From assembly GCF_024345415.1 (NCBI RefSeq), contig NZ_JAGQBB010000002.1, forward strand, positions 1-64,000: 64,000 nucleotides of DNA. The letters run 5' to 3'. The translations under genes were made by a program, and so were the position numbers. The stretch is from Synechococcus sp. Tobar12-5m-g (GTDB taxonomy: Bacteria; Cyanobacteriota; Cyanobacteriia; PCC-6307; Cyanobiaceae). Positions within the stretch are counted from its first letter, which is position 1; the number at the start of each line of letters is the position of its first letter. This document shows, in pieces, positions 45,492-56,191 of the stretch. The notes under the pieces were generated by a model. The model was not told the DNA's origin. It saw nothing but the letters and a program-made list of their open reading frames with translations, and did no database searches.

Positions 45492-46604
45492 CTAGCGGGG
45501 GTCTGAAGCCGGCTGAACCACGGCCCCGTGCTTCGGCCCGTCCGGGTCGCAGCGGGCGAACACCATCCGGCCGGTTGGGGTCTGCAGCGCGCCGGTCACG
45601 GTGACGGGCAACCGCTGGCCGATCCGCTTGCGAGCCGCTTCCACCACCACCATCGTGCCGTCTTCGAGGTAGCCCACCCCCTGGTCGGCCTCCTTGCCCT
45701 CCCGCACGATCTTGAGCTGCAGGGCATCGCCGGGCTGCACCTCCGGCCGCAGGGCGATCACCAGGGCGCTGAGGTTCATCACCTTGAGATCCTGCACCTC
45801 GGCCACCTTGGCGAGGTTGTAGTCAGCGGTCAGCAAGGTGCCGCCGGTGTCAGCCGTCAGCTTGAGCAGCTTGTCGTCGGCGCCGCTGCCCTCGTAGCGG
45901 GTGCTGTTCACCACCAGGCGGCGGCCGTAGCGCTCCCGCAGGGCCGCCAGCAGGTTCAGGCCCCGGCGCCCCTTGCCCCGCTTCTCGTTGTTGCCCGAAT
46001 CGGCCAACTGCTGGAGTTCGTCGATCACCGCCTGGGCCACGATCACCTGGCCCTCCAGCAGGCCCGAGTCGAGCAGGCCGCGGATGCGACCGTCGATGAT
46101 CACGCTGGTGTCGAGGATCTTGGCGCTGGCAGGTTGGAGCACCCCTTCCGTCACCAGCAGGGCGTCGGTGCTGGACGGGTTGAACAGGCGCAGCAGGGTG
46201 CGGCCGTGCACCTCGGCGAGGTTGTAGCCCAGCACCCCGAAGAACACGTTGCTGAGCACCGCCGCCAGCGGTTTGACGAACACCACCTCCCAGGGCAGGG
46301 ACAGCAGCAGGATCGGCGCCAGCAGCAGGTTGGCCACCAGCAACCCCAGGATCAGACCCACCGCCCGGCTCACCAGTAAATCGGTGGGCATCGAGCGCAC
46401 CTGGCGCATCAGGCGGCGGCGGAGCAACTGGAAGAAGAAGCCGGCCAGCAATCCGAAGAAGGCGCCGAACCCCCCCAGAACCCAGCGCAGACCATCCAGG
46501 TTGGTGACCTGAACCAGCAACCCCTCCGGCAACAGGTCGACGCCCAACCAGCCGGTGGCGGCTCCGGAGACCAGGAACAGCAGCAGGATCAGCGGGTCCA
46601 CCAT
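45492..46604 (-). CDS. membrane-anchored PIN/TRAM domain protein
   Basis: A 370-residue protein with four hydrophobic segments in the first 135 residues, then a PIN nuclease-like domain with LDTSVIIDGRIRGLL near 166-180, AVIDELQQLADSGNNEKRGKG near 198 and TADYNLAKVAEV near 258, and a C-terminal TRAM domain (VGYLEDGTMVVVEAARKRIGQ, then VTVTGALQTPTGRMVFA). This is the YacL-type layout seen in Gram-positive bacteria and cyanobacteria. The acidic PIN residues are present, so RNase activity is possible but unproven. ATG start at 46604, divergent from hemW. Confidence 0.88.
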   Translation of the reverse strand: MVDPLILLLFLVSGAATGWLGVDLLPEGLLVQVTNLDGLRWVLGGFGAFFGLLAGFFFQLLRRRLMRQVRSMPTDLLVSRAVGLILGLLVANLLLAPILLLSLPWEVVFVKPLAAVLSNVFFGVLGYNLAEVHGRTLLRLFNPSSTDALLVTEGVLQPASAKILDTSVIIDGRIRGLLDSGLLEGQVIVAQAVIDELQQLADSGNNEKRGKGRRGLNLLAALRERYGRRLVVNSTRYEGSGADDKLLKLTADTGGTLLTADYNLAKVAEVQDLKVMNLSALVIALRPEVQPGDALQLKIVREGKEADQGVGYLEDGTMVVVEAARKRIGQRLPVTVTGALQTPTGRMVFARCDPDGPKHGAVVQPASDPR

Positions 46605-46711
46605 GGGTGAGTTGGGGGCTGACCATGGTTATGGCCCTGCAGCATGGCCGATTCCAGCCGATTTGCCTGGGTCTGGTATCCACACCTCTGCCCCTGATTG
46701 GCCCCACATCC

Positions 46712-47968
46712 GTGAGCGAACCCCGCAGCGCCTACCTCCACATCCCCTTCTGCCAGCGGCGCTGCTTCTACTGTGACTTCGCCGTGGTCCCCCTCGGCGA
46801 CAGGGCCGACGGCGCCCACTCCGGTTCGATCGAGGCCTACCTCAAGCTGCTACACGCCGAGATCGCCGGCTCCCCACCCGGCCCGCCCCTCTCCACGGTG
46901 TATGTGGGTGGCGGGACGCCCTCCCTGCTCACCCCCGGCCAGATCGGCGCCCTGCTGGCGGCCCTCGGCGATCACTTCGGCCTGGCGCCCGGGGCCGAGA
47001 TCAGCCTGGAAATGGATCCGGCCAGCTTCGACCGGGACCGCCTGGACCAGTTGCTGGCCATCGGCGTGAACCGAGTGAGCCTGGGGGGCCAGAGTTTTGA
47101 TGACCCGGTGCTCGAGCGTCTGGGGCGCCGCCACCGGCGGGCCGATCTGCTCGAAGCGGCCGCCTGGCTGGCCGCAGCGTGGCGCCAGGGCCAGCTGCGC
47201 AGCTGGAGCCTGGACCTGATCCAGGGGTTGCCCGAGCAAACGCTGGACCATTGGGCCGGGCAACTGGGGCAGGCCCTGGCCCTCGAAGCGCCCCATCTCT
47301 CGATCTATGACCTGATCGTGGAACCTGGCACGGTGTTCGCCTGGCGGCAGCGACGCGGTCAACTTCCCCTGCCCGACCCTGAGATGGGGGCCGACCTCAT
47401 GGACTTCACCTCCGAGCGCCTGCGGGGCGCCGGCTATGGCCACTACGAGATCTCCAACTACGCCCAGCCGGGTCACGTCTCGCGTCACAACCGCGTTTAC
47501 TGGAGTGGTGCGGGCTGGTGGGGATTCGGGATGGGGGCCACGGCGGCACCGTTCGGGGAGCGCCAGGCCCGGCCCCGTACCCGGGCGGCCTATGGGGAGT
47601 GGCTGAACACCCGGCGGCAGCATCAGCCCGAGGAACGCGGCGGGGCGGTGAGCGCTCCGCCCTTCGATGAGCTGCTGTTGGTGGGGCTGCGCCGCCGCGA
47701 AGGGGTGTCGATGGACCGGTTGGCCGCCGAGCACGGCATCGGCCCCGCTGAGCTGGGGGGCCTGCGGCAACGGCTCGGACCCTTTCTGGAGGGTGGACTG
47801 CTGCTGATCGAAGGTTCCCGCTGGCGGCTCAGCGACCCTGCGGGCCTAGCCCTCAGCAATGCGGTGCTGCGGGAGCTGCTGGACTGGTGGGACGGGCGGC
47901 CTGATCCTGGAGCCAGCCCCGCAGGGCCCCAACGGCAAGACCACGGCCATCGATCAACGCCGGGCTGA
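46712..47968 (+). CDS. hemW: HemW-type radical SAM protein (HemN family)
   Basis: Radical SAM protein related to coproporphyrinogen III oxidase HemN; HemW members bind and deliver heme rather than oxidise coproporphyrinogen. The 418 residues from the GTG at 46712 begin [17 protein letters not shown], containing the CxxxCxxC iron-sulfur motif, followed by [34 protein letters not shown] near 123, [15 protein letters not shown] near 165 and [18 protein letters not shown] near 245. An ATG further upstream would add 35 residues outside the family. The 3' end overlaps panB by 116 bases. Confidence 0.88.
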   Translation: MSEPRSAYLHIPFCQRRCFYCDFAVVPLGDRADGAHSGSIEAYLKLLHAEIAGSPPGPPLSTVYVGGGTPSLLTPGQIGALLAALGDHFGLAPGAEISLEMDPASFDRDRLDQLLAIGVNRVSLGGQSFDDPVLERLGRRHRRADLLEAAAWLAAAWRQGQLRSWSLDLIQGLPEQTLDHWAGQLGQALALEAPHLSIYDLIVEPGTVFAWRQRRGQLPLPDPEMGADLMDFTSERLRGAGYGHYEISNYAQPGHVSRHNRVYWSGAGWWGFGMGATAAPFGERQARPRTRAAYGEWLNTRRQHQPEERGGAVSAPPFDELLLVGLRRREGVSMDRLAAEHGIGPAELGGLRQRLGPFLEGGLLLIEGSRWRLSDPAGLALSNAVLRELLDWWDGRPDPGASPAGPQRQDHGHRSTPG

Positions 47969-48737
47969 ACGGGGGCTGGCGGGGACTGAGCCCGAGCAGG
48001 TCGGCGGTGACCCGCACCTGGCCGTCGCAGTCGTCGCCCGCCCCAATGCCGATCACCGGGATCGTCAGTTGGCGCCGGAGGCTGCCCGCCAGCCCATCGG
48101 GCACGTGTTCGAGCACCAGGGCGAAACAACCAGCCGCTTCCAGATCCAAGGCCTGGCGCCGCAGCCGCTCCTGGCTGAGCGGATCGTTCGCCTGGCGTCG
48201 GTAGCCCAGCCGATGCACCGACTGCGGGGTGAGCCCGAGGTGGCCCATCACCGGGATGCCGGTGCGGACCAGGCGGTCAACCACCACGAGGGTTTCCGGC
48301 TCGCCGCCCTCCAACTTCACCGCCGCGGCCGCTGTTTCCTTCAGTACCCGGCCGGCGGCAGCCACGGCCCGCTCGGGCCCGCATTGATAGCTGAGAAAGG
48401 GAAGATCACAGATCAGCAGGGGTTGCTGGTCCAGGGGACGGCTCAACCCCCTGGCCACGGCCCGGGTGTGGTGAAGCATCTGCTCGAGGGTCACCGGCAG
48501 GGTGGTGGGATGGCCCAGGACCACCATCGCCAGGGAGTCGCCGACCAGCAGCGCTTCGGCGCCCGCCTCCTCCACCCAGGCGGCCGAGAGGGCGTCCCAG
48601 GCGGTCAGCATCCGGATCGGTTGCCCCGCCTGCTTGCGATGCACGAGATCACCGGGACGCAGGGGCACGGGCGGGGTGACGCGAAAGCTGATTGCTACTA
48701 TCGCTTTGACTCGGACCGATGCGGCCGGGACGCCCAA
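47853..48737 (-). CDS. panB: 3-methyl-2-oxobutanoate hydroxymethyltransferase
   Basis: First step of pantothenate synthesis: adds a hydroxymethyl group to ketoisovalerate. Motifs include [17 protein letters not shown] near 43, [28 protein letters not shown] near 61, [13 protein letters not shown] near 137, [11 protein letters not shown] near 163 and [15 protein letters not shown] near 225. The start is uncertain: family members begin about 25 residues before MLTAWD, but that stretch holds no conventional start; the only upstream choice is a TTG at 48737 (294 residues), while a GTG at 48644 would shorten it. It lies after ftsZ in the reverse-strand run, and its C terminus overlaps hemW by 116 bases. 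Confidence 0.9.
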   Translation of the reverse strand: MGVPAASVRVKAIVAISFRVTPPVPLRPGDLVHRKQAGQPIRMLTAWDALSAAWVEEAGAEALLVGDSLAMVVLGHPTTLPVTLEQMLHHTRAVARGLSRPLDQQPLLICDLPFLSYQCGPERAVAAAGRVLKETAAAAVKLEGGEPETLVVVDRLVRTGIPVMGHLGLTPQSVHRLGYRRQANDPLSQERLRRQALDLEAAGCFALVLEHVPDGLAGSLRRQLTIPVIGIGAGDDCDGQVRVTADLLGLSPRQPPFSPALIDGRGLAVGALRGWLQDQAARPTSPAAPAAPHC

Positions 48738-48852
48738 ATCTGGTCAGAACCGGAAGGTGGCAGCCACACGGGATGCTCCAGGCAGGCGTCGACTCCGGGT
48801 CACCCTCTTCAAGCCGTTCGAGCGCACCTTGAACGACAGGGGCAGGTCCTGA

Positions 48853-50064
48853 TCAGAGGTCGCTGCTGGTGCGGCCCTGGCGGTTCAGCAGGAAAGGGGG
48901 GATCTTTGCCCCCCGCTGGTGGTCACCGGCCTGGCCGTGGGGGGTCTGGGGGCTGGTGAAGCTGGGCGTCTGCTGGTCCTGGCGGTAGGAGATGCCGCTC
49001 TCGAAACCCGTGGCGATCACCGTGACGTGAATCTCTCCCTCGAGTTTTTCGTCCACCACAGCCCCGACGATGATGTTGGCGTCAGGGTCGACCATGTCGT
49101 AGATCACATCGGCGGCATTGCCCACGTCTTCGAGGGTCATGTCCTTGCCGCCACAGACGTTGATCACGCAACCCTTGGCGCCGTCGATGCGGCCCGATTC
49201 CAGCAGGGGGCTGCTCATGGCGGCCTGGGCCGCCTCGGTGGCGCGAGAGCGACCGGAACCCACGCCAATGCCGAGCAGGGCGGTGCCGGCCATGGTCATC
49301 ACCGAACGCACGTCGGCGAAGTCCACGTTGACCAGGCCCGGCTTGGTGATGATGTCGCTGATGCCCTTCACCCCCTGGCGCAGCACGTCGTCGGCGGCGC
49401 GGAAGGCTTCCTGAAGTGGAGCACCGGCGATGGCGTCGCGAAGCCGGTCGTTCGGAATCACGATCAGCGTGTCGACATGCTCGGCCAGGCGGGCGATCCC
49501 CTCCTCGGCCTGCTTCTGCCGCTTGCGGCCCTCGAAGCTGAACGGCTTGGTGACGATGCCCACGGTGAGGGCTCCGCATTCCTTGGCCACCTCGGCGAGG
49601 ATCGGGGCCGCCCCGGTGCCGGTGCCACCCCCCATGCCGGCGGCGATGAACACCAGGTCGGCCCCTTCGAGGGCAGCGAGCAACTCGGGGCGGGATTCTT
49701 CCGCCGCCTTCTGGCCGATGACCGGATTGCCGCCGGCACCAAGGCCCCGGGTGAGCTTCTGGCCGAGCTGCACCCGCTTTTGGGAGGCCGACTGGAGCAG
49801 GGCCTGGGCATCGGTGTTGAGCACCCGGTAGCCCACGCCCTCGAGGTCGGAGGCAATCATGCGGTTGACCGCATTGCTGCCGCCGCCGCCGACGCCGATC
49901 ACCTCGATCCTGGCGGACTGGCTGGGGACGATGCCGTTGTTGCTGGAGGAAGGGTGAGAGGTGGTCACGGAGAAGGGATGGGATTCAGAGGGGGGGACTG
50001 TTGTGGCGGTGGCTTCCAGTGCAGTCTCCACGCAGAGCCCTCTTCCGTTCGACATGGCAAGCAT
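48853..50064 (-). CDS. ftsZ: cell division protein FtsZ
   Basis: Tubulin-like GTPase that forms the division ring. The 403 residues include an N-terminal extension of about 50 residues (Ser/Thr/Pro-rich), then [15 protein letters not shown] near 57-70, the tubulin signature [14 protein letters not shown] near 143-156, NDRLRDAI near 205 and [16 protein letters not shown] near 240. The tail ends in a variable Pro/Gln/Arg-rich linker with no clear standard C-terminal peptide. ATG at 50064 or 50055. ftsQ lies upstream on the same strand across 114 bases. Confidence 0.97.
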   Translation of the reverse strand: MLAMSNGRGLCVETALEATATTVPPSESHPFSVTTSHPSSSNNGIVPSQSARIEVIGVGGGGSNAVNRMIASDLEGVGYRVLNTDAQALLQSASQKRVQLGQKLTRGLGAGGNPVIGQKAAEESRPELLAALEGADLVFIAAGMGGGTGTGAAPILAEVAKECGALTVGIVTKPFSFEGRKRQKQAEEGIARLAEHVDTLIVIPNDRLRDAIAGAPLQEAFRAADDVLRQGVKGISDIITKPGLVNVDFADVRSVMTMAGTALLGIGVGSGRSRATEAAQAAMSSPLLESGRIDGAKGCVINVCGGKDMTLEDVGNAADVIYDMVDPDANIIVGAVVDEKLEGEIHVTVIATGFESGISYRQDQQTPSFTSPQTPHGQAGDHQRGAKIPPFLLNRQGRTSSDL

Positions 50065-50178
50065 TATGTCGGCGATTGGACGGCTCCAATCTGTTCAAAC
50101 GATCACTTTTCCTTAAAGGATTATTTCATGGTTGGCCGCGTCAGGGATCCCCCTCGGCTTTGGGGCGCCCCACACGGT

Positions 50179-51033
50179 TCAGTCGACCCCGGAACCGGCC
50201 AGAGGCTTGGCGCCGGAGGCGGTGGTCGCTGGGGTCTGGCCCAGTTCAGGCTGGTCGGGGTCACTGAGGTCGATCGAGCGAAAGGGGCGGCCCTTGAGCT
50301 GGGCGGGCAGCTGGCTGGAGAGGTGTTGAAGCACATCCAGACGGCGGACCAGCTGGGCGTCCGGCGGCCCGAGCCGAACCTGCCCCAGCGATTGGGTCAC
50401 CAGCCAGAGGTTGCCGTCCAGCTCGAAGCGAATCTCCCGCAGCGGGCTGCCCAGTCTGCTGCGGCGCTCCAGGATCTGGGCAAGCACCTGGCGGTGACGA
50501 TCCTGCCAACCCACCACCTGAACCTCCGGCGCCAGACCGTTGCGCGGACTGGCCACCTGCTGCTGCACGACGCTCATCCAATTGCCGAGACGATCGACAT
50601 AGCCCTTCTCCAGGCCACTGGCCGTGCGTCGCTCGGCCCGGGCGACCGCCTGGCGGTCGACGAGGGCGACACGCAGGCGCGGCGGCAGCATCAGCCGCTC
50701 CACCCTGACCTGCTCGACCGGCAGGGCAGCGGCCAGCTCGTCCTGCAGGCGCTTGGGCTGGAGGCTGAGCAGCAGCACCGGGAACTGAAGCCTGGCGGCG
50801 CGAATCACCTGGTCATGGCTGACCTGCTGGCTGCCGAGCACCTCGACCTGGCCAGGGCTGCGCAGGCTCCAGCCCTGGCGCAACAGGGCATAACCCAGAC
50901 CAGCGGCACAGGCTGAGAACAGCAGCAGGCGCCAGAGATTGCGAAGCCTCTCCTTGCGGCGCAGGTCCCGCAGTTGCCGGCGACGCTCGACGCCCGGGGG
51001 ATCGGGTTGGGACGGTCTGGCGCTGGCTGTCAC
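50179..51033 (-). CDS. ftsQ: cell division protein FtsQ (POTRA domain)
   Basis: Single-pass divisome protein. The 284 residues show a cytoplasmic basic N terminus (QLRDLRRKERLRNLWR), one membrane segment near 34-50, and a POTRA-like domain beginning VEVLGSQQVSHDQVIRAARL near 63, followed by VRVERLMLPPRLRVALVDRQ. The C-terminal tail is polar and Pro-rich. Its start overlaps the preceding small membrane-protein gene by four bases, and ftsZ follows on the same strand. Confidence 0.9.
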   Translation of the reverse strand: MTASARPSQPDPPGVERRRQLRDLRRKERLRNLWRLLLFSACAAGLGYALLRQGWSLRSPGQVEVLGSQQVSHDQVIRAARLQFPVLLLSLQPKRLQDELAAALPVEQVRVERLMLPPRLRVALVDRQAVARAERRTASGLEKGYVDRLGNWMSVVQQQVASPRNGLAPEVQVVGWQDRHRQVLAQILERRSRLGSPLREIRFELDGNLWLVTQSLGQVRLGPPDAQLVRRLDVLQHLSSQLPAQLKGRPFRSIDLSDPDQPELGQTPATTASGAKPLAGSGVD

Positions 51034-51440
51034 AGCTCGCAGCGGGAGCGGGCCATCAGATCGTCCATCCAGCGGCGGGCACGCTCGGCATCGGAGAAGG
51101 CCAGATCCTTCTGTTCGCCGTTGCCTACCAGGCGGATGCGGCAGCGGCCCTGGCTTTCTTCGGTGAGGGGCGCATCGCCGGATCCCAGGGCCATCAGCTC
51201 GAGCAGCTCAAGCTTGCTGATCACGAAACTGCCCTGGGGTTTGAGCTCGCCGGCCTCGAAGCTGCTCCAGGTGAGCACCCCCTCCAGCAGCCGGGCTGCT
51301 CCACAGCCATCCAGCTTGGCCAGCTCCGACCCCTCCGCCCAGCTGCGGAACAGCCGCTGCCGCCGCCGCTCCAGCCAGCCCAGGGCCGTGAGCAGCACGA
51401 ACACCACCAGGAGTGGCAACCAGAGCAGGCCGTGACTCAT
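51030..51440 (-). CDS. membrane-anchored protein of unknown function, ddl-ftsQ operon
   Basis: A 136-residue protein with an N-terminal membrane anchor ([20 protein letters not shown], about 4-23), then a basic linker and a soluble alpha/beta domain ([36 protein letters not shown]). It overlaps ddl and ftsQ by four bases each, so it is translationally coupled within a wall and division operon. I do not recognise the family; a divisome or envelope role is inferred from position. Confidence 0.7.
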   Translation of the reverse strand: MSHGLLWLPLLVVFVLLTALGWLERRRQRLFRSWAEGSELAKLDGCGAARLLEGVLTWSSFEAGELKPQGSFVISKLELLELMALGSGDAPLTEESQGRCRIRLVGNGEQKDLAFSDAERARRWMDDLMARSRCEL

Positions 51441-52543
51441 GGCGCCAGCATCTCTCCGACCATCGACAGCTCATTTTCCCCTGCCGCCCCGACCAATTGG
51501 TGCACCAGGTCCTCAAGCGATACACCACTGGCCTGCCACAGCATCGGAAACATGCTCTGGCTGGTGAACCCTGGCAGGGTGTTGATCTCGTTCAGCCAGA
51601 TTGTGCCATTGGTTTCGTCGTAAAAAAAGTCCACCCGCGCCAGGCCGGAAGCAGCCACGGCCTGGCAGGCCAGGATGGCCAGGCGGCGCAGCTCCGCGCT
51701 GACGGCCTCCGGCAGTCGGGCCGGGATCTCGGTGCTGCTGAGCCCCTCGGTGTACTTGGTCTCGTAGTCATACCAGTCGGCCTCGAAGCGGATCTCGCCC
51801 ACCACCGAGGCCTGCAGGGGGCCTCCGGGCCCGTTGCCCAGGCTGCGCACGGCACATTCCAGCTCCCGGGCCGTCACTCCCTGCTCGACGACGAGGCGGG
51901 GATCAAAGGCCGCGGCCTGGCGCAACCCCGTCAGCAGTGAGCGGCGGTCGGTGGCCTTGCTGATCCCCACCGAAGAGCCCAGGTTGGCGGGCTTCACGAA
52001 GCAGGGGTAGCCCAGCTGCGCCTCGAGCCGATCCAGCAAGCGCTCAGGATCGGCACCCAGCTCGGCGGCCTGCACGGCGGCGTAGGGCACTTGGGGCAGG
52101 CCGGCGGCGGCGAAGGCGGCCTTCATGGCCTGCTTGTCCATGCCCAGCGCCGAGCCCAGCACACCCGATCCCACGAAGGCCACCCGCATCAAGGTGAACA
52201 GGCCCTGGATGGTGCCGTCCTCGCCATTGGGCCCGTGCAGCACAGGAAACCAGACCTCCACCTCGTTTGCCCCCTCCGGCAGCCCCTGGAAGCCAGCCAG
52301 AACCGGCGTGGCAGGAAGTTCCGAGCCGGTGGCAGGCAGGCCCCTGCGCAGGACGGCGTCGGCCACGGCGGGGGGCCACCAGCGCCCCACCTCGTCGATG
52401 TAGAAGCAACGCACCTGGTAGCGCTGGGCATTGGCGCCGCTTTGCAGCGCCTTCAGCACGGTGATCGCCGAAAGGATCGAAACGGCATGCTCCCCTGAGG
52501 CCCCGCCGAACACCAGGCCAAGACAGCGGGGAGGGGTGGGCAT
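51437..52543 (-). CDS. ddl: D-alanine-D-alanine ligase
   Basis: ATP-grasp ligase that makes the D-Ala-D-Ala terminus of peptidoglycan. The 368 residues from the ATG at 52543 show [17 protein letters not shown] near 9, [16 protein letters not shown] near 96, [17 protein letters not shown] near 172 and [11 protein letters not shown] near 318 with the metal-binding Glu and Asn. An upstream start would add ten residues. It lies 69 bases after miaB and overlaps the next gene by four bases. Confidence 0.96.
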   Translation of the reverse strand: MPTPPRCLGLVFGGASGEHAVSILSAITVLKALQSGANAQRYQVRCFYIDEVGRWWPPAVADAVLRRGLPATGSELPATPVLAGFQGLPEGANEVEVWFPVLHGPNGEDGTIQGLFTLMRVAFVGSGVLGSALGMDKQAMKAAFAAAGLPQVPYAAVQAAELGADPERLLDRLEAQLGYPCFVKPANLGSSVGISKATDRRSLLTGLRQAAAFDPRLVVEQGVTARELECAVRSLGNGPGGPLQASVVGEIRFEADWYDYETKYTEGLSSTEIPARLPEAVSAELRRLAILACQAVAASGLARVDFFYDETNGTIWLNEINTLPGFTSQSMFPMLWQASGVSLEDLVHQLVGAAGENELSMVGEMLAP

Positions 52544-52612
52544 GAAGCAAGCGGCGGGCCGGATCGGGGCCAAACGTATCAGCGATCCGCCCCCGGCCAG
52601 GGGCGGCCGGGG

Positions 52613-53971
52613 TCAGGCCGGCCGAGCGAGGGGGCGGCCGCTGAGCGAAAAGGCTCTGACCTCCTCAATCGCCACGATCACCAGGTCGCCGGCCCTGTGC
52701 CCTGCTGCGGGGAAAAAAGTGAGCCGGTTGGTGCGGGTGCGGCCCATCAGCTGGGCAGGGTCCTTCGGGTTGATCCCCTCGGCCAGCACCTCCTCGCTGC
52801 GGCCCAGGTAGCGGGTGCTGCGGGAGCGGGCGGTGCGCTCCACCAGGGCGTTGAGTTCCCGCAATCGCTCCACCTTCACGTCCTCGCGCAGCTGGTTTGG
52901 CCAATCGGCGGCGGGGGTGTTGGGGCGCGGCGAGTAGGCGGCGGTGTTGACAAGATCGAAGCCGATCTCCTCGATCAGGGCCAGGGTGCGGCGGAACTGG
53001 GCGTCGGTTTCACCGGGGAAGGCCACGATCACATCGGCGCTGATGGAGGCCTCCGGCATGCGCTCTCGGATGCGCTTGATGATGCGGCGGTAGCGCTCCA
53101 CCGTGTAGCCCCGGGCCATGGCCTTGAGCACGGCGTCATCGCCGCTCTGGAAGGGGATGTGGAAGTGCTCGCACACCTTGGGTAGCTCGGCGCAGGCGTC
53201 GACCAGCCGCTCGGTGAAGTAGCGGGGGTGGCTGGTGGCGAAGCGGATCCGCTCGATGCCAGCGACATCGTGGACCTGGCGAAGCAGATCGGTGAGGGTG
53301 TGTTGGCGGCGCCCCTCCGGGGTGATGCCGGGCAGGTCGCGGCCGTAGGCATCGATGTTCTGGCCCAGCAACGTGATCTCCTTGAAACCCCGGGCGGCCA
53401 GTTCCTCGATCTCCTGCCGGATCGCTTCGGGCGTGCGGCTCTGCTCCTGGCCCCGCACCGCGGGCACCACGCAGTAGGTGCAGCGCTCGTTGCAGCCGTA
53501 GATCACGTTCACCCAGGCGCAGACACTGCTGTCGCGCCGGGCGGTGGTGAGGTCTTCGAGGATCTGGCGCTCGCCAGTGGCCACCACCTGCTGGCCACTC
53601 TCCACCTGCTCCAGCAGCGCATCTAGGCGGTTGGCGTGCTGGGGGCCCATCACCAGGTCCAGCTCAGGCACCCGCCGCAGCAGGGCTTCGCCTTCCTGCT
53701 GGGCCACACAGCCCGCCACCACCAAGGTGAGATGGGGATTGAGGCGTTTGCGCTGGGCCTGGCGGCCCAGATAGCTGTAGACCTTCTGCTCGGCGTTGTC
53801 GCGGATCGTGCAGGTGTTGTAGAGCACCAGATCGGCCGTGTGCTCCCCCTCACCAGGCAGATAACCCATGGTTTCGAGGATGCCGGCCATGCGCTCGGAA
53901 TCCGCCTTGTTCATCTGGCAGCCGAAGGTGGTGATCCAGTAGCTGCCCCGGCGCGTCAGGGTGGATGTCAT
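52613..53971 (-). CDS. miaB: tRNA-2-methylthio-N6-dimethylallyladenosine synthase MiaB
   Basis: Radical SAM methylthiotransferase that modifies A37 of tRNAs reading codons that start with U. The 452 residues from the ATG at 53971 show the N-terminal Fe-S cysteines in [26 protein letters not shown] and [12 protein letters not shown], the radical SAM CxxxCxxC in [17 protein letters not shown] near 158-174, and a C-terminal TRAM domain. An upstream in-frame ATG overlaps the divergent epimerase gene and is less likely. The two starts are 34 bases apart. Confidence 0.96.
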   Translation of the reverse strand: MTSTLTRRGSYWITTFGCQMNKADSERMAGILETMGYLPGEGEHTADLVLYNTCTIRDNAEQKVYSYLGRQAQRKRLNPHLTLVVAGCVAQQEGEALLRRVPELDLVMGPQHANRLDALLEQVESGQQVVATGERQILEDLTTARRDSSVCAWVNVIYGCNERCTYCVVPAVRGQEQSRTPEAIRQEIEELAARGFKEITLLGQNIDAYGRDLPGITPEGRRQHTLTDLLRQVHDVAGIERIRFATSHPRYFTERLVDACAELPKVCEHFHIPFQSGDDAVLKAMARGYTVERYRRIIKRIRERMPEASISADVIVAFPGETDAQFRRTLALIEEIGFDLVNTAAYSPRPNTPAADWPNQLREDVKVERLRELNALVERTARSRSTRYLGRSEEVLAEGINPKDPAQLMGRTRTNRLTFFPAAGHRAGDLVIVAIEEVRAFSLSGRPLARPA

Positions 53972-54005
53972 GGCGCCAGTCTCATCCATGGCGGAAACTG
54001 GAGCC

Positions 54006-55088
54006 ATGCAAGGGCGCCTGCGGCGGTTTTCACTCACCAAGCTGGTGCCCCTGGCGATCAGCCGGGGCACCACCGCCAGCGTCGAGCGGTTGCTGGTGGA
54101 GGTGGAGCACGACGGGGTGGTGGGGCAAGGCGAAACCGGCGGATTCGAGACCGGTCACCGGTCCTTCAGCACCGAAGTGGTGGCGAGGGAACTGGAAGAG
54201 GTCCTGCCGCGGCTCGGCAGCCAGGATGTCTCATCAAGGCCGTGGGATCCTGCCGTGCGCCAGGCGCTCGAACCGCTCCTGGCTCCCCTCTCGCCCCCGG
54301 CCCGCTGCGGCCTCGACCTGGCCCTCCACGATTGGTGGGGGAAGCGGCTGGGCCTGCCGCTCTGGCGGCTCTGGGGCCTCGATGCCCAGGCCTGCAGCGC
54401 CACCAGCGTCACCCTGGGCCTGGGCACGGTTGAGCAGGTGCTCGCCAGGCTGGAGCGGTGGCAACAGCAACTGGGCTGCCGCCCCAGCCGGGTGAAGCTC
54501 AAGCTGGGCAGCCCCGACGGCCCCGACCATGACCGGGCCCTGGTGGCGGCCGTGGCGGCCGCCACCAGGGCAGAACTTCAGGTGGATGCCAACGGCGGCT
54601 GGGACCTGGGCACGGCCCAGCGCCTGATCCCCTGGCTGGCCGAGCAAGGGGTGGTGCTGATGGAGCAACCCCTGCCGGCTCTGGCCGATCCGGAAGCCGA
54701 CACGGCCGGCTTCGCCGCCCTCGATCTGCATTGCCCGATCGTCCTGGTGGCCGATGAGAGTTGCTGGAACCTCGCGGACCTCCTGCGGCTGGCACCCCAT
54801 GTCGATGGCGTGAACATCAAGTTGCTCAAGAGTGGAGGGCTCAGCGAGGCTCTGCTGATGGCCCGGACAGCAGATCGGCTGGGGCTGGGGCTGATGCTGG
54901 GCTGCTACTCCGACAGCGCCCTGCTCAACGGCGCCGCCGCCCAGCTGTTGCCCCTTGTGCGCTGGCCGGATCTCGACAGCCACCTCAACCTGATCGACGA
55001 CCCCTTTGCGGGCCCCGTGCGGGTCGGCGACCTCCTGCGACCCTCGCCACGCCCAGGCCTTGGCGTGGTGGCGACAGCACCGTGCTGA
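54006..55088 (+). CDS. dgcA: dipeptide epimerase / N-acyl-D-Glu racemase family (DgcA-like)
   Basis: Enolase-superfamily enzyme of the muconate-lactonising subgroup that includes L-Ala-D/L-Glu epimerases and DgcA, an N-acyl-D-glutamate racemase. The 360 residues show the Lys pair in RVKLKLGSP near 162, metal ligands in [10 protein letters not shown] near 197, [10 protein letters not shown] near 217 and [10 protein letters not shown] near 245, and the C-terminal Lys in [12 protein letters not shown] near 267. The ATG at 54006 is preferred over an earlier start. The neighbouring DUF1611 (DgcN-like) gene, overlapping by seven bases, favours the DgcA assignment. o-Succinylbenzoate synthase is a less likely alternative. 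Confidence 0.72.
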   Translation: MQGRLRRFSLTKLVPLAISRGTTASVERLLVEVEHDGVVGQGETGGFETGHRSFSTEVVARELEEVLPRLGSQDVSSRPWDPAVRQALEPLLAPLSPPARCGLDLALHDWWGKRLGLPLWRLWGLDAQACSATSVTLGLGTVEQVLARLERWQQQLGCRPSRVKLKLGSPDGPDHDRALVAAVAAATRAELQVDANGGWDLGTAQRLIPWLAEQGVVLMEQPLPALADPEADTAGFAALDLHCPIVLVADESCWNLADLLRLAPHVDGVNIKLLKSGGLSEALLMARTADRLGLGLMLGCYSDSALLNGAAAQLLPLVRWPDLDSHLNLIDDPFAGPVRVGDLLRPSPRPGLGVVATAPC

Positions 55089-56191
55089 GCGCCACCACGC
55101 CGATCGTGCTGCTCCAGCACGACGGGCTCACCAACCTCTCCGGCAAAACGGGCCTGGCCATGCTGCGCTATCGCCCAGGCCCGATCGTGGCGGTGGTGGA
55201 CCCCAGCCAGCCCACCGGCAGCCTGGAGGCGATCACCGGGATTCGGCGAACCGTGCCCGTGGTGAGCAATCTGCGGGCCGCCTTGCCCTTCGGCCCCGAA
55301 GCGGCCGTGGTGGGGCTGGCTCCCTCCGGCGGCCGCCTGCCGGACGGGCTGCGCGCCGACCTGGAGGCCGCCCTGGCGGCGGGGCTGAATCTGGCCAGTG
55401 GCCTGCACACCCGCCTGGGCAGCGACCCGCAGCTGGCGGCGCTGCTCAGGCCTGGCCAGTGGATCTGGGATCTGCGCCAGGAACCGGCGGGGCTGGCGGT
55501 GGCGGCCGGTCGGGCCGCGGCCCTGGGTGGCGAGCGCTTCCTGGCAGTCGGGACCGACATGGCCGTTGGGAAAATGAGCGCCTGCCTCGAGCTGACGGCG
55601 GCGGCCCGGCGACAGGGTATCGACGCCCGCTTCGTCGCCACGGGCCAAGCGGGGATCCTGATCAGCGGTGGCGGCGTTCCCCTCGACGCGGTGCGGCTGG
55701 ACTTCGCGGCTGGTGCCGTGGAAGCCGCTGTGCTGACTGCCGCCGCCGGCGCCGGGGACGACACCCTGCTGTTCGTGGAGGGCCAGGGGTCGCTCTGCCA
55801 TCCCGGCTCCAGCGCCAGCCTGCCCCTGATCCGCGGCAGCCAACCCACCGGCTTCCTGCTGGTCCACCGGGCCGGCCAGACCGCCCTGACCAACCACCCC
55901 GCCCTGGCCCTGCCGCCGCTGCGCCAGTTGATCGACACGATCGAGCAGCTGGCCGCCCTGGGCCGAACCGGCACGGCGCCTGCCCCACGGGTGCGGGCGG
56001 TGGCGCTCAACACGGCCCGGCTGGGCGAGGCGGAGGCCAGCTCCGCCTGTGCCGCGATCGGATCGGAAACAGGCCTCACGTGTGCCGATCCCGTCAGGAG
56101 CCTCGCAGCGGCCGATCGGCTGCTGGAGGCGTTAAGGGCGGACGAGGGGATTCGAACCCCCGGATGGCGGCACCACAAGCCGCTGCCTTAA
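55082..56191 (+). CDS. dgcN: DUF1611 / DgcN-like N-acyltransferase family protein
   Basis: DUF1611 protein; DgcN members transfer an acyl group to D-glutamate before racemisation by DgcA. The 369 residues from the GTG at 55082 comprise an N-terminal Rossmann-like domain and a P-loop-like C-terminal domain with FLAVGTDMAVGKMSACLEL near 157-175 and LFVEGQGSLCHPGSS near 230. The last 55 bases lie over the antisense tRNA-His gene, so the tail (GIRTPGWRHHKPLP) is read from the complement of the tRNA. GTG start overlapping the dgcA stop. Confidence 0.72.
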   Translation: MLSATTPIVLLQHDGLTNLSGKTGLAMLRYRPGPIVAVVDPSQPTGSLEAITGIRRTVPVVSNLRAALPFGPEAAVVGLAPSGGRLPDGLRADLEAALAAGLNLASGLHTRLGSDPQLAALLRPGQWIWDLRQEPAGLAVAAGRAAALGGERFLAVGTDMAVGKMSACLELTAAARRQGIDARFVATGQAGILISGGGVPLDAVRLDFAAGAVEAAVLTAAAGAGDDTLLFVEGQGSLCHPGSSASLPLIRGSQPTGFLLVHRAGQTALTNHPALALPPLRQLIDTIEQLAALGRTGTAPAPRVRAVALNTARLGEAEASSACAAIGSETGLTCADPVRSLAAADRLLEALRADEGIRTPGWRHHKPLP

